A stretch of DNA of 64,000 bases from an uncultured Bacteroidota bacterium (GCA_937873155.1 CALMVZ010000013.1:328242-392241), one strand, 5' to 3'; shown: positions 34,951 to 44,515, counted from the first letter of the stretch. Translations and numbers: made by a program. The notes: generated by a model from the sequence alone, not told the origin.

Positions 34951-37791
34951 CTATTGGATCAATAACTTACCGGTATGAACCCTGATCTTATTTTCGGTTA
35001 AGATATAATGATAGAATCCCTGGACCAGGTTAGATGTATTTATTTCGTTTGTGCCCGGTATCACTTTTTGATGATGAACTTTTTGTCCGAATGAATTTAT
35101 AACAAGCAATTCTCCGTTCTTGATATCACCATTGATCTCAAGAGTAAAAGTCCCGTTATTCGGGTTCGGGTGTAACGAGACATCATAAGTTTTAGCTGAC
35201 TGTTCTTTTATCCCAATTGCTTTACCAACAAACACAGCTGTTATACTATCACTTGCATTTATAATAAAACTAAGGGAGTCTTTACTGAGATAGTTGCTTG
35301 AGTTTAAATTTGCAGGTGTGGCAGTTGAGCTATTTGTTGATGTGGCCGACCATTCCCAATGATCGAAAACATAAAGTGATGTATCCGTTGGCCATGCTTC
35401 AATATACGAATTCAGATACGGCGCTGCGAATTTATACTGGTAATATTGTCCTGTCCAGAAAAAACTATTTAAATGTAAACTATTTAAATCAACTGTGCCT
35501 GCACCTGCCGGTTTTACGTTAATAGTTATGGCATAAGGACCGTTCATATTATTGCATTTTACCAATAGAGAATCGATCTTACTGCAACGTTCCTGTAAGC
35601 GGAAGCTAAGTGTATCCATTGCCATATCCCATTCAGGTTGATTAACATTCCAGAATGCGGAGTGATAAGGTATCTCAGGTGTGAAAATTGTTTTAAAGTA
35701 GTTTAAATGTGGGATCAGTTTATCACAACGTAAAGTGGAATTCAACAGGTCCATATATCTGTTCATGTAATCGTTCCTAAAGGCCGGATTAAGCAATAAC
35801 TGTTTAAGGATCAAATTATGCCCGAAGTAAGCAGATGCCGGGGTTGTGTAAGTAGTTACGTTCATTGACAAAGGTGGATTCATTTGAGTGGTCAATGAAT
35901 TGGTATACATACACGGTGACACATACATATTTGTAGAGAGTGAAGGAGAGAAAGAATTCGGTTGTGCGCCTATGTCTAAAATATTATTCATGTCCCACAT
36001 AAAATAACGGAACTTCATCAGCGTGTCATTATAGGGAGGAAGGTTGCCATTATTTGTTTTCCTCCACCATGACACATTATAGTAAGGCATATCGGCGTTC
36101 ACTAAATAACTATTGTAAATAAAATTATCTATAATGCTGTATTTACTTAAGCGTTTCAATACGTGATTAAGATAAACAGGTGATGATATAGCACCGCTAA
36201 CTGCTTTTACAAAACTGAAAACTCCTAAACTACTAGTCGATGGCCCTGTCATAGGAGTTGTTACCCAACCCGTATCAAGATTTGATGTTATGACGGAACC
36301 TGTTCCGTGTTGTCGGTGAATATCAGAAGAATCCCGGTTGATGCCGAAGTAATGGTTTAAATAATCCTGATCGAGTAATTCACGGAATTCATAGATGCCC
36401 CAGTAACATCCATTCACAAAAGTCCTTATTGGTTTATAATGTGATCCTTCCATCGCCAAACCATTTTTCATAGCGAACGTTTGGGCAAAAGCATCACGCA
36501 TATGTGTTGTCCTTAGAGGAGGGGCGGTAGAAGATGTGGGGGTCTTAGCCGAAAAATTATCTTTACCTGAAGCGCGAATTTCAAAAGTTGGAAAAACAGT
36601 TCTTGTACTTGTTCCAAAAGTAGCATTGTTGTAAATATTTCCTGTTAGCCTGCAGCCTTGTCCTGTGCGGTCATCAAAACCAACATCAAAACCCCTCTGT
36701 TGGTTTAGCCATCCGTCGTTTGCAGGTTTTGAAATAGTACCACCTGCTTCAGAATAAAAAGTATTCATATCAAAGTATTCAACGTGCAGAGTTTGGGCGG
36801 AGGCAGTTGTAAAAAAGGTTGTATTTGTTACTACTGACAGAACACCAAAACCTGGATTTACCGTCAGATCTGCACCGTCAAAATAGGTATTACTCTCTTC
36901 AAAACTTGGCAGATATAAATTAGCCAGGGAAGCTGAGCCCACACCATTAGGTTTTGGATAAGTAACAGCTGTAATAACTTTACTTGTTCCATCCATAGGA
37001 ATTGGGGTAACAAGATCATTAGCGTATGTAAAAGTTTGTGCGCTTGTTGGAGAGCCCGGACAACCGGTGTAATTCGGACAAGGTATACTTCCTCCTAATT
37101 GTGCGCAATTTCCCATAGTATAATTAATTTGAAAGTTGACAGTATCAGGGATCCACATAGCGTAATTTCCTGTCGGCGGAATATTAAAACCGGCTTGTGT
37201 ACTAAACGTAGGAACCGGAGCGTAATTTAAATAAACTGAAGAAGGCGCAATATTAGGGTTGTTATTAGAAGCTTCAAAAGTTGGGAGATTGGTACCAGCT
37301 CCTTGTAACAATTTCCATCCCGTATTGGATGGCGTTGAGTAATCCGGATATCTTCCTCTAGTATCGTTGGGTTTTGTGCGTTTTACAAACAGAGAATCTT
37401 TGATGACGCCCAGATGAGATAAAATTAACCATTGACCTTTACATTGTTCAATATCAAAATTAGTATGCCAGCGGCCTGTTGGACCCGCTTCTAATAAATT
37501 CCGGCCGCTACACCAAACGACCATCCATGCTGAAGCAGAAGGAGCGGCATTTAAGGTTAGGCCGTTAGGGAATTTCCATTTGTATAGATTGGTAATATCA
37601 TTGGTCAAGTAATAATTATCCAAAGACAAACTTCCGGCTGTTGGATTATATATTTCTACATAATCTGAATATTGGCCGAAACCATCCGTTTGACCGGATA
37701 CGTTCGAGTAATTCACTTCGTTAATTACGATCTGTGATCTGCCCGGATTATAAACTAATATTAAAAAAAACAGGTAAAGAATTTTTTTCAT
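34951..37791 (-). CDS. Lamin-tail/CotH protein with T9SS type A C-terminus
   Basis: The 946-residue product has a signal peptide (about 1-19, NPGRSQ), a lamin-tail domain (about 20-150, NEVNYSNVSGQTDGFGQYS), and a CotH-type region (RTTHMRDAF, FVNGCYWGIYEFREL, RYFMWDMNN). It matches the protein at 17751-20642 nearly throughout, up to SITAVF, after which the type B domain of that protein is replaced by a type A domain (SLHPNPNNGTFTLEI...GFYHYILTENKIRVHTGKLLIQ). So the same ectodomain is routed by two different T9SS signals. It converges on the adhesin gene through a shared terminator. Kinase activity is an inference. Confidence 0.88.
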   Translation of the reverse strand: MKKILYLFFLILVYNPGRSQIVINEVNYSNVSGQTDGFGQYSDYVEIYNPTAGSLSLDNYYLTNDITNLYKWKFPNGLTLNAAPSASAWMVVWCSGRNLLEAGPTGRWHTNFDIEQCKGQWLILSHLGVIKDSLFVKRTKPNDTRGRYPDYSTPSNTGWKLLQGAGTNLPTFEASNNNPNIAPSSVYLNYAPVPTFSTQAGFNIPPTGNYAMWIPDTVNFQINYTMGNCAQLGGSIPCPNYTGCPGSPTSAQTFTYANDLVTPIPMDGTSKVITAVTYPKPNGVGSASLANLYLPSFEESNTYFDGADLTVNPGFGVLSVVTNTTFFTTASAQTLHVEYFDMNTFYSEAGGTISKPANDGWLNQQRGFDVGFDDRTGQGCRLTGNIYNNATFGTSTRTVFPTFEIRASGKDNFSAKTPTSSTAPPLRTTHMRDAFAQTFAMKNGLAMEGSHYKPIRTFVNGCYWGIYEFRELLDQDYLNHYFGINRDSSDIHRQHGTGSVITSNLDTGWVTTPMTGPSTSSLGVFSFVKAVSGAISSPVYLNHVLKRLSKYSIIDNFIYNSYLVNADMPYYNVSWWRKTNNGNLPPYNDTLMKFRYFMWDMNNILDIGAQPNSFSPSLSTNMYVSPCMYTNSLTTQMNPPLSMNVTTYTTPASAYFGHNLILKQLLLNPAFRNDYMNRYMDLLNSTLRCDKLIPHLNYFKTIFTPEIPYHSAFWNVNQPEWDMAMDTLSFRLQERCSKIDSLLVKCNNMNGPYAITINVKPAGAGTVDLNSLHLNSFFWTGQYYQYKFAAPYLNSYIEAWPTDTSLYVFDHWEWSATSTNSSTATPANLNSSNYLSKDSLSFIINASDSITAVFVGKAIGIKEQSAKTYDVSLHPNPNNGTFTLEINGDIKNGELLVINSFGQKVHHQKVIPGTNEINTSNLVQGFYHYILTENKIRVHTGKLLIQ

Positions 37792-37891
37792 CGGTTTTCA
37801 GATCGAAGCATTATTGTCTGATCTGAATACGAAGATAAGCAAAAGTGATTTAAGCGGATTATGCCGCTTTTAACAAATGAAAAAGGGTGTG

Positions 37892-38782
37892 TTATTGCAG
37901 TATTCGGTTCTTCAACTGAAACCCTTTACTTAACTCCAGCATTTTTTTATAGAAAGCTTTATTGTAATATGCAGGTAATTCATGACTGCTTAAAAATAGC
38001 TTCTTGTATTTTTCGCTGAGTTCAGGATAATGTTTTTCAATGGCACGGAACACTAATGTTTTGCTGTCACTTGGCCCCTTACCGAATAAAGTAATAGAGG
38101 CAGGCATTACATAATTAGCTCCTGCTGTTTTAAAAGCAGAGAACATGTTATTTAACGATTCGGTTGTATCGGAAATATAAGGGAGCAATGGCATCATACT
38201 AACTCCTGTAAGGAAATTTTCTTTAGCGGCTAATTTCAGGGTTTCCAATCTTAAAGAGGGTGGAGTAGCTCCGGGTTCAAATATTTTTGCCACGGCATCT
38301 TCAATCGTTGAAAACGAAAATGTAATAAAAACTTTTTGGTCAGTTTTTTCTGCGAGCTCTATTGGTAAAATGGCATTCTTATTTATTTCGTGTAACAGGT
38401 CAAAATCACGCGTCACTAAATTGGAACGTGTGATAACGTGAACGGGGAATTTGTAGTTTAAGATAACCTCTAATATCTGTCTCGTTAGTTTTTCTTCTTT
38501 TTCGAATTGTAAATAAGGATCAGTGGCTGAAGAAAGAACAATAAATCCATATTGGTTTTTAGCAGCCCGTGATTTTAATTGTTTATCGAGTAATTCAACA
38601 GCGTTCGATTTTATGGACAGTTTTTCTTCCATATGCTCGCCGTATTTACTGCCGCGGATATAACAGAAAAGACAATTGAATGAACAGCCGCTGTACGGAT
38701 TGATGGTATAATCATCCAAAAACCATGTATCACGTTTTTTGGTCTTATTTAATATGCTTTTAGCCTGTATACTTTGTGGCAT
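37892..38782 (-). CDS. Radical SAM protein of the spore photoproduct lyase-like family
   Basis: ATG 38782 gives 296 residues; the frame to 38800 adds six. The [4Fe-4S] motif is C33-SFN-C37-LF-C40, followed by SSATDPYLQFEKEEKLTRQ typical of SPL/Rv2578c-type radical SAM proteins. These are suspected of DNA repair or nucleic-acid modification. The gene overlaps the AlkD-like gene by 23 bp, so translation is coupled and a joint role in DNA damage is plausible. Cytoplasmic. Confidence 0.88.
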   Translation of the reverse strand: MPQSIQAKSILNKTKKRDTWFLDDYTINPYSGCSFNCLFCYIRGSKYGEHMEEKLSIKSNAVELLDKQLKSRAAKNQYGFIVLSSATDPYLQFEKEEKLTRQILEVILNYKFPVHVITRSNLVTRDFDLLHEINKNAILPIELAEKTDQKVFITFSFSTIEDAVAKIFEPGATPPSLRLETLKLAAKENFLTGVSMMPLLPYISDTTESLNNMFSAFKTAGANYVMPASITLFGKGPSDSKTLVFRAIEKHYPELSEKYKKLFLSSHELPAYYNKAFYKKMLELSKGFQLKNRILQ

Positions 38783-39488
38783 ATTTGTAATTACGGCCAA
38801 GGCCGATCTTTACTTTGGTTCTGAACCATTGTTTTACATTGGGAGAATCCAGTTCTTCTTCGAATTGTTTGATGATGTCTGGATGAAATTTAGCGATAGT
38901 TTTTGCAGCCCAGCCGATTCCGGTTATTGCATGATAATCTTTAGCATCAGCTTTGCTTAATAAAAGTTCGAATTGTTGCTTGGCATATTTTTTTTGTAAT
39001 CCCCATTTAGTTGCCAGATGAGTCGCAACGCCAACACTCCTTACCATCCAGAAATTATCGCTGTTGATCTGCTTTTTATTTATTTCGATGGTTTTCTCAG
39101 GATGTTCTAATAACATTACTCCCAGCACACGTTCTGAAATAATATCGCAGGCGTACCAAACGTTGCCTTTAGAAATATATTCGTTTGCCTTTTTATGCGA
39201 ACCTGAAATGTCGTTCTTCAAATTTAACTGAAGTATTTTTCCCGCGATGGTATAGCTGCCGATCTCATCCAAGGCAATTATTTTATCCAGGAATTTATAG
39301 AGTTGTTTATTAGGAATTGCTTCAAATACTAATTCAGAAAAATACTCCAATGCAGGAAAACGGATCTTTTGTTTCAGGATCTTTTTGTGAATGGCTTTTA
39401 TGGTGTCATCATCTGTCCAATCTGAAGTTTCTTTCTCAAGGGACTCAAAAATTTCTTTGATCTCTTTTTTGGAACCAATAACTTTCAA
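38760..39488 (-). CDS. DNA alkylation repair protein (AlkD-like HEAT repeats)
   Basis: A 242-residue alpha-helical protein with HEAT-like repeats of the DNA-alkylation-repair family. The family features NVWYACDIISERVLG, MVRSVGVATHLATKW and GIGWAAKTIAKFHP carry the conserved Trp, Asp and Arg/Lys positions that in AlkD line the DNA groove. It removes positively charged alkyl bases such as 3- and 7-methylpurines without base flipping, by analogy. It begins 5 bp after the DsbD stop and overlaps the radical SAM gene, so it lies in one operon with redox genes and the repair partner. Confidence 0.85.
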   Translation of the reverse strand: MKVIGSKKEIKEIFESLEKETSDWTDDDTIKAIHKKILKQKIRFPALEYFSELVFEAIPNKQLYKFLDKIIALDEIGSYTIAGKILQLNLKNDISGSHKKANEYISKGNVWYACDIISERVLGVMLLEHPEKTIEINKKQINSDNFWMVRSVGVATHLATKWGLQKKYAKQQFELLLSKADAKDYHAITGIGWAAKTIAKFHPDIIKQFEEELDSPNVKQWFRTKVKIGLGRNYKYATKYTG

Positions 39489-39493
39489 GAAGA

Positions 39494-41587
39494 TTATTTT
39501 TTTGCTTTGAATGCGTTAATACCTGCATCCATCCATTTAATATAATCCGGAATACTGGCGTCGTAACCGCGAACAGGATTTAATAGTTTTTCGTTATGAT
39601 CTAATAATACATATAATGGCTGGGTGCTTTGTCCATAAAGCGTTTCTTCTAAATATTTAAACTTATCTCCGATATCTGTAATTTCCCTTTCCTTACCGTA
39701 CCACTGAACTTTCATATAATCTTCAGGGTCCAATTCTCTTTTATCATCAACATACAATGAAACAAGAACCACATCATTATTCAATCGTTTTGTTACTTCC
39801 GGATCCGGCCATACATAATCTTCGGTCTTACGACAATTAGCACAAGCATGCCCTGTAAAGTCAACCATTAAAGGTTTACCGACTTTTTTCGCGTAAGCTA
39901 AAGCGTGTTCATAATCATTTTTAAAATGGACGATGCCGTTTTTATTTACTTCTATATATTGCCCAAACTCTTTGTCAGAACTTCCTGTAGCACTCATATT
40001 ATGCGTAGTTCCTCCTCCGCCAAATCCGTGCGGTGATTCAGAATATTCTAACGGAGGTAGGATCCCGCTGAATAATTTTAAAGGCGCACCCCACATTCCG
40101 GGGATCATATAAATTGTAACGAAAAAAGCTATGATAGCAAAGGATAGTCGTGTTACGGAAACATGTTTAAGATCGCTGTCGTGAGAGGTTTTAAATCCGC
40201 CGATCAGATAAACACCTAATAATCCAAAGATCACGATCCATAAGCCAATAAATACTTCGCGTGTTAAAATACCGGCTTGTACAACCAGGTCAGCATTGGA
40301 TGCAAATTTTAAAGCGAGCGCTAATTCTAAAAAGCCTAAGGTCACTTTTACTGAATTTAACCAGCCGCCGGATTGAGGTAAAGAGTTTAGCCATCCCGGA
40401 AAAGCGGCAAATAGACCAAATGGTAAAGCCAAGGCTAATGCAAATCCGAACATCCCCCAAAACGGTCCTGAAATATTTCCGGTGGAGGAGGCTTCAACTA
40501 ATAATGTTCCGATAATTGGACCTGTACAGGAAAATGAAACAAGCGCCAAAGTAAATGCCATGAAGAAGATGCCTATCAAACCTCCTCTGTCAGCTTTAGA
40601 ATCCATTTTATTTACAAAAGAACTTGGTAAAACAATTTCGAAAGCACCAAGAAATGAAGCGCCAAAAATTAATAGTAATGCAAAAAAAGCAAGGTTGAAC
40701 CAAACGTTGGTTGATAAAGTATGTAAAGCACCTGCGCCAAAAATCAGGGTAACACCTAACCCTAAACCAACATATAGTACGATAAGGAACAATGCATAAA
40801 TAAGTCCGTTACGAATACCTTGTTTTTTGCTTTTACTTTGCTTGGTGAAAAAGCTCACATTCATCGGGATCATCGGGAACACACAAGGTGTTAGCAATGC
40901 TGCAAAACCTCCAATAAATCCTGCAAGAAAAATACCAAACCAGGACATTGATGATGTTGGTTTTTCATCTTGATCATAATGACTTTCAGTAAGTGAAGCA
41001 TTATTCAAATGTTTTTTTGAAGTATCAGCCGGAGGGGTATTAGCCGTTATAGAATTGTGTTCAGTGGTATCAGCAATTACAGAATCCTGAACCGCTGCTG
41101 TTGATACATTCACACAAGAAGAAGTACCCTGCACTTCAAATTCAACATCATCGTCAGGAGGAAAGATGCACTGTCCAAGCCTGCAGCTCTGAAAACTTAA
41201 TTTGGCTTTTATTTTAATTTTATCGCCGGTAAGTAATTTTATTTTTTGTTTGAATGAACCTGTATGCTCGTGGTAAATTGTAGTTAATTCCAGGTCCTTA
41301 TCATAATCCTTTTTAGTTTTGCTTTCGGTTACTTTCCCGATAAGTTCATAATCTTTTGATTTTTTGAATTTTATTGTTGTAGGATTTGGGGCACCGTCCC
41401 CGGTAGTTGGTATTAAAGAATACAAATGCCAGCCTTCATCTATTGTAGCGCTAAAAATCAATTCATATTCACAATCACTGATCTTATTAGTTGAGAATTT
41501 CCAATGTACCGGCTCTAAAATCTGTGCATTCAGAAGTCCAACTGAGAAAACAGAGAACAGGAATCCTAAAATTACTTTTTTGAACAT
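39494..41587 (-). CDS. dsbD: Thiol:disulfide interchange protein DsbD
   Basis: ATG 41587 gives a signal peptide (ending LLNAQ) and a 697-residue product; the frame to 41608 adds seven. It has the periplasmic alpha domain (CRLGQCIFPP), a membrane core of eight helices with TPCVFPMIPMNVSFF and SFSCTGPIIGTLL, and a C-terminal thioredoxin domain with CANC in GHACANCRKTE. DsbD carries electrons from cytoplasmic thioredoxin to periplasmic partners. The gene is preceded by a second DsbD-alpha-like gene and followed 5 bp later by the AlkD-like gene. Confidence 0.95.
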   Translation of the reverse strand: MFKKVILGFLFSVFSVGLLNAQILEPVHWKFSTNKISDCEYELIFSATIDEGWHLYSLIPTTGDGAPNPTTIKFKKSKDYELIGKVTESKTKKDYDKDLELTTIYHEHTGSFKQKIKLLTGDKIKIKAKLSFQSCRLGQCIFPPDDDVEFEVQGTSSCVNVSTAAVQDSVIADTTEHNSITANTPPADTSKKHLNNASLTESHYDQDEKPTSSMSWFGIFLAGFIGGFAALLTPCVFPMIPMNVSFFTKQSKSKKQGIRNGLIYALFLIVLYVGLGLGVTLIFGAGALHTLSTNVWFNLAFFALLLIFGASFLGAFEIVLPSSFVNKMDSKADRGGLIGIFFMAFTLALVSFSCTGPIIGTLLVEASSTGNISGPFWGMFGFALALALPFGLFAAFPGWLNSLPQSGGWLNSVKVTLGFLELALALKFASNADLVVQAGILTREVFIGLWIVIFGLLGVYLIGGFKTSHDSDLKHVSVTRLSFAIIAFFVTIYMIPGMWGAPLKLFSGILPPLEYSESPHGFGGGGTTHNMSATGSSDKEFGQYIEVNKNGIVHFKNDYEHALAYAKKVGKPLMVDFTGHACANCRKTEDYVWPDPEVTKRLNNDVVLVSLYVDDKRELDPEDYMKVQWYGKEREITDIGDKFKYLEETLYGQSTQPLYVLLDHNEKLLNPVRGYDASIPDYIKWMDAGINAFKAKK

Positions 41588-41674
41588 GATATTGATTTGA
41601 GTTTTCACAAAAATAGTCTTTTGGGTTAGAGTTGGGTTCCGTTATATAAATTAAAAGTATTTAAAATTAGATTC

Positions 41675-42133
41675 CTATTTTTTTGCGGGTACTACAAGCA
41701 TAATATCAACTGTTTTCGGCGGCAAACATTGTTTGTCGTTACAAACCATGTATTCGATTTTTATTGGAGTTTGGAAACTTTTGGCATTCTTACGTTTTAA
41801 TTTTTGTTTGATCACCGCTTTATGTTCGAATGAAGCGATCTTCATTTCGAAAGTTTTATCGAATTCTTCTTTTACACCTTCTTCAACCGATTTGCCTATC
41901 ATTTCGTAATCACTTCCCGGTGAAAAATCAACAGTGGTTGGCACTGGTCCTGCATCCGGAGAAATGTGCTGAGAGTAAGTATGCCATCCTTTTTCTATTG
42001 AGGCGGTCACTATTATTTCTGCTTCATCATTAGCTAATTCAATATATTTGGCCTCCCATTTTACAGGGTTCACAGCTTGCCCGAAAAAGTAAAAAGGAAG
42101 CAAAGAAGCGACTAAAAAACTCCAAATTTTCAT
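41675..42133 (-). CDS. Stand-alone DsbD alpha-domain protein
   Basis: A 152-residue secreted protein (signal about 1-19, ending FFGQA) with the DsbD N-terminal fold only: VKWEAKYIELANDEAEIIVT, GWHTYSQHI and the redox pair in MVCNDKQCLPP. It matches the first domain of the DsbD encoded 88 bp downstream. It may accept electrons from DsbD and pass them to another periplasmic thiol partner. It is the first gene of the operon. Confidence 0.87.
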   Translation of the reverse strand: MKIWSFLVASLLPFYFFGQAVNPVKWEAKYIELANDEAEIIVTASIEKGWHTYSQHISPDAGPVPTTVDFSPGSDYEMIGKSVEEGVKEEFDKTFEMKIASFEHKAVIKQKLKRKNAKSFQTPIKIEYMVCNDKQCLPPKTVDIMLVVPAKK

Positions 42134-42312
42134 GTTGTATGGTTTTATTGAATCTAAAAGAATTTAAAGCATTAAAAATCATTATTTATCGTCATATCTA
42201 AAAGCCAATAAATTATAATATGGATTTTGAGCAGAAAAAGGCTGTAAAATTAGCCTGTAAGATGCTGATTACCAAATAGAATAACTAAGTAAAAAAAAAT
42301 GTGCTTTTTTTA

Positions 42313-42343
42313 TTTGCGCCAAACAATTTTGTTAGTACATTTG
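42313..42343 (+). promoter_or_regulatory. Strong Bacteroidota promoter of the tRNA/tuf operon
   Basis: TTTG at 42313-42316 and TACATTTG at 42336-42343 are separated by 19 nt, matching the TTTG...TAnnTTTG promoter of this phylum. The first tRNA begins 47 bp after the -7 element. This is the best promoter in the window and suits the heavily used block it precedes. Confidence 0.8.
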
Positions 42344-42389
42344 CAGTCCCTTTTTAAAGGGTAAAAGTTCTTTGTAAAAACGATAAAAA

Positions 42390-42462
42390 GCCGAAGTAGC
42401 TCAGCTGGTAGAGCTCCTGATTTGTAATCAGGCGGTCGGGGGTTCGAGTCCCTTCTTCGGCT
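42390..42462 (+). tRNA. tRNA-Thr (anticodon TGT)
   Basis: Full cloverleaf. Acceptor GCCGAAG pairs with CTTCGGC, the D-arm AGCTCAGCTGGTAGAGCT and T-arm with TTCGAGT are intact, and the anticodon loop TTTGTAA reads TGT. First gene of the tRNA/tuf operon. CCA is not encoded. Confidence 0.97.
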
Positions 42463-42473
42463 CTTTTTAACTG

Positions 42474-42555
42474 GGGGTAATACCAGAGTGGCCAAATGGG
42501 GCAGACTGTAAATCTGCTGTTTTTAACTTCGGTGGTTCGAATCCATCTTACCCCA
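42474..42555 (+). tRNA. tRNA-Tyr (anticodon GTA)
   Basis: An 82-nt class II tRNA with a long variable arm. Acceptor GGGGTAA pairs with TTACCCC, the anticodon loop CTGTAAA reads GTA and the T-loop is TTCGAAT. It follows the first tRNA-Thr by 11 bp. Confidence 0.96.
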
Positions 42556-42598
42556 CTTGGCTAATTAAAGAAATTAGCACATTAAGCGGAAGCAGCTC

Positions 42599-42616
42599 TC
42601 CCGATAGCTATCGGGA
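42599..42616. repeat. 18-bp perfect palindrome TCCCGATAGCTATCGGGA
   Basis: The 18-mer equals its own reverse complement. A one-to-two-base decayed copy lies at 44440-44457. Palindromes of this kind are frequent in some Bacteroidota genomes; this one is in the spacer between tRNA-Tyr and tRNA-Gly. Confidence 0.7.
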
Positions 42617-42641
42617 TGGTAGGTCCGACGAAATAAAAAAA

Positions 42642-42714
42642 GCGGAAGTAGCTCAATTGGTAGAGCTCCAGCCTTCCAAGCTGGAGGTTGCGGGTTCGAG
42701 ACCCGTCTTCCGCT
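42642..42714 (+). tRNA. tRNA-Gly (anticodon TCC)
   Basis: Acceptor GCGGAAG pairs with CTTCCGC; the anticodon loop CTTCCAA reads TCC; the T-arm has TTCGAGA. CCA is encoded at 42715-42717. Its 3' end (13 bp, CCGTCTTCCGCTC) recurs at 42774-42786. Confidence 0.97.
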
Positions 42715-42717
42715 CCA

Positions 42718-43030
42718 AAGGAGTAAGTAAGCAAAGGGTCAAGAAGTTTATCCTGAGCTTGCCGAAGGAAGATCCGTCTTCCGCTCTTAGAATGAATGTA
42801 ATTGTATATCCGAACACCAAGGAAACGAGGGATAGTAAGGAAACGATTACAGAAGAGAAATTGTGAGAGTGAAAAAAATAACCTTCCGCGCATGCAGAGG
42901 GCAGAATACTGAAAAACTTGTGTATCACGGTTTGCAGGTCTTCTGGATGTCCCCAAAAGGAGGGACTTTTGGCATGTAAGGGAGTTAGTTCTTTTAAATT
43001 ATTGTGGACTTGATCAGGAATAGAACAAAA
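42718..43030 (+). other. 313-bp spacer between tRNA-Gly and tRNA-Thr, no gene
   Basis: No credible gene is seen; frames on the minus strand here are antisense to tRNAs or repeat-derived. The spacer holds an element TCCTGAGCTTGCCGAAGGAA (42751-42770), related to one in the rpoC terminator loop, and a direct copy of the tRNA-Gly 3' tail at 42774-42786. From there to 43030 nothing is recognised. Confidence 0.6.
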
Positions 43031-43102
<72 letters not shown>

Positions 43103-43177
43103 CTCAAAAGCATTAAACGAGATTAGTTAAAACTAATATATATAAACAAAATAAAAACAAGTAAATAAACTACTACT

Positions 43178-44365
43178 ATGGCAAAAGAAAAATTCGATCG
43201 TTCCAAACCTCACTTGAACATTGGAACTATTGGTCACGTTGACCACGGAAAAACTACCTTAACTGCTGCTATTACAACTGTATTAGCTTCTAAAGGTTTA
43301 TGTGAAGTTCGTGACTTCTCATCAATTGACAACGCTCCTGAAGAAAAAGAGCGTGGTATTACTATTAACACATCTCACGTTGAGTATGCAACAGCTAACC
43401 GTCACTACGCTCACGTTGACTGTCCGGGTCACGCGGATTACGTGAAGAACATGGTTACAGGTGCTGCACAAATGGACGGTGCTATCCTTGTGGTTGCTGC
43501 TACAGACGGACCAATGCCACAAACCCGTGAGCATATCCTTCTTGCGCGCCAGGTAGGTGTACCTCGTATCGTTGTGTTCATGAACAAAGTTGACATGGTT
43601 GAAGACGCTGAGTTATTAGACCTTGTTGAAATGGAAGTTCGTGAATTATTGACTTTCTATAAATTCGATGGTGACAAAACTCCGATCATTCGTGGTTCTG
43701 CATTAGGCGGATTAAATAACGATCCGAAATGGGTTGATAAAATTATGGAGTTGATGGAAGCTGTTGATACATACATTCCAATTCCTCCGCGTGATAAAGA
43801 TAAGCCGTTCCTGATGCCGGTTGAAGACGTGTTCACGATCACTGGTCGTGGTACTGTTGCTACAGGCCGTATCGAAACAGGTGTAATTAACTCTAACGAT
43901 GCAGTTGACATCATTGGTATGGGTGCTGAGAAATTAGCTTCTACTGTTACAGGTGTTGAGATGTTCCGTAAGATCCTTGATTACGGTGAGGCTGGAGATA
44001 ACGTAGGTTTATTACTACGTGGTATCGAGAAAAAAGATATCCGTCGCGGGATGGTTATCGCGAAACCAGGTTCAGTAAAACCACACGCTAAATTCAAAGC
44101 TGAGGTTTATATTTTGAAAAAAGAAGAAGGTGGTCGTCACACACCATTCCATAACAAATATCGTCCTCAATTCTATTTCCGTACTACTGACGTAACAGGA
44201 GAAGTGGAACTAGAAGCAGGCCGCGAAATGGTTATGCCTGGTGACAACGTTACTATCACTGTTAACTTGATCAACCCAATTGCAATGGATAAAGGTTTAC
44301 GTTTCGCTATCCGCGAAGGTGGACGTACAGTTGGTGCAGGTCAGGTAACTGAGATCTTAGCATAA
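43178..44365 (+). CDS. tuf: Translation elongation factor Tu
   Basis: A 395-residue GTPase that delivers aminoacyl-tRNA to the ribosome. The P-loop GHVDHGKT is at 19-26, then DCPGH and NKVD; domains 2 and 3 are complete, with [11 protein letters not shown] and the C-terminal [19 protein letters not shown]. It follows tRNA-Thr, and a strong terminator lies 20 bp after its stop, so secE onwards is read by its own promoter or by read-through. Codons are the optimal set of the genome. Confidence 0.98.
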   Translation: MAKEKFDRSKPHLNIGTIGHVDHGKTTLTAAITTVLASKGLCEVRDFSSIDNAPEEKERGITINTSHVEYATANRHYAHVDCPGHADYVKNMVTGAAQMDGAILVVAATDGPMPQTREHILLARQVGVPRIVVFMNKVDMVEDAELLDLVEMEVRELLTFYKFDGDKTPIIRGSALGGLNNDPKWVDKIMELMEAVDTYIPIPPRDKDKPFLMPVEDVFTITGRGTVATGRIETGVINSNDAVDIIGMGAEKLASTVTGVEMFRKILDYGEAGDNVGLLLRGIEKKDIRRGMVIAKPGSVKPHAKFKAEVYILKKEEGGRHTPFHNKYRPQFYFRTTDVTGEVELEAGREMVMPGDNVTITVNLINPIAMDKGLRFAIREGGRTVGAGQVTEILA

Positions 44366-44385
44366 TTGCCATAGTTTATATATAG

Positions 44386-44436
44386 GCAAAATGGCCCCTT
44401 CCCTTTGTTTTGGAAGGGTGCCATTTTGCTGTTTTA
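44386..44436 (+). terminator. Strong terminator after tuf
   Basis: Arms GCAAAATGGCCCCTTCC (44386-44402) and GGAAGGGTGCCATTTTGC (44412-44429) pair with one small bulge over a 9-nt loop, with TGTTTT following. It separates the tuf transcript from tRNA-Trp and secE. Confidence 0.9.
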
Positions 44437-44439
44437 TAA

Positions 44440-44457
44440 TCCCGATAGCTATAGGGC
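44440..44457. repeat. Decayed copy of the TCCCGATAGCTATCGGGA palindrome
   Basis: TCCCGATAGCTATAGGGC differs from the perfect palindrome at 42599 at the fourth-last and last base. It lies just past the tuf terminator. Confidence 0.55.
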
Positions 44458-44515
44458 CCTTTTGGAGAGGGAAAAGAGCAAAAGTTCTTTAAATTTTGAA
44501 ACATTGAATGCAAGA

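Noticed and set aside
43322..43914. Minus-strand frames inside tuf
   Set aside because: Antisense shadows in a highly biased coding sequence.
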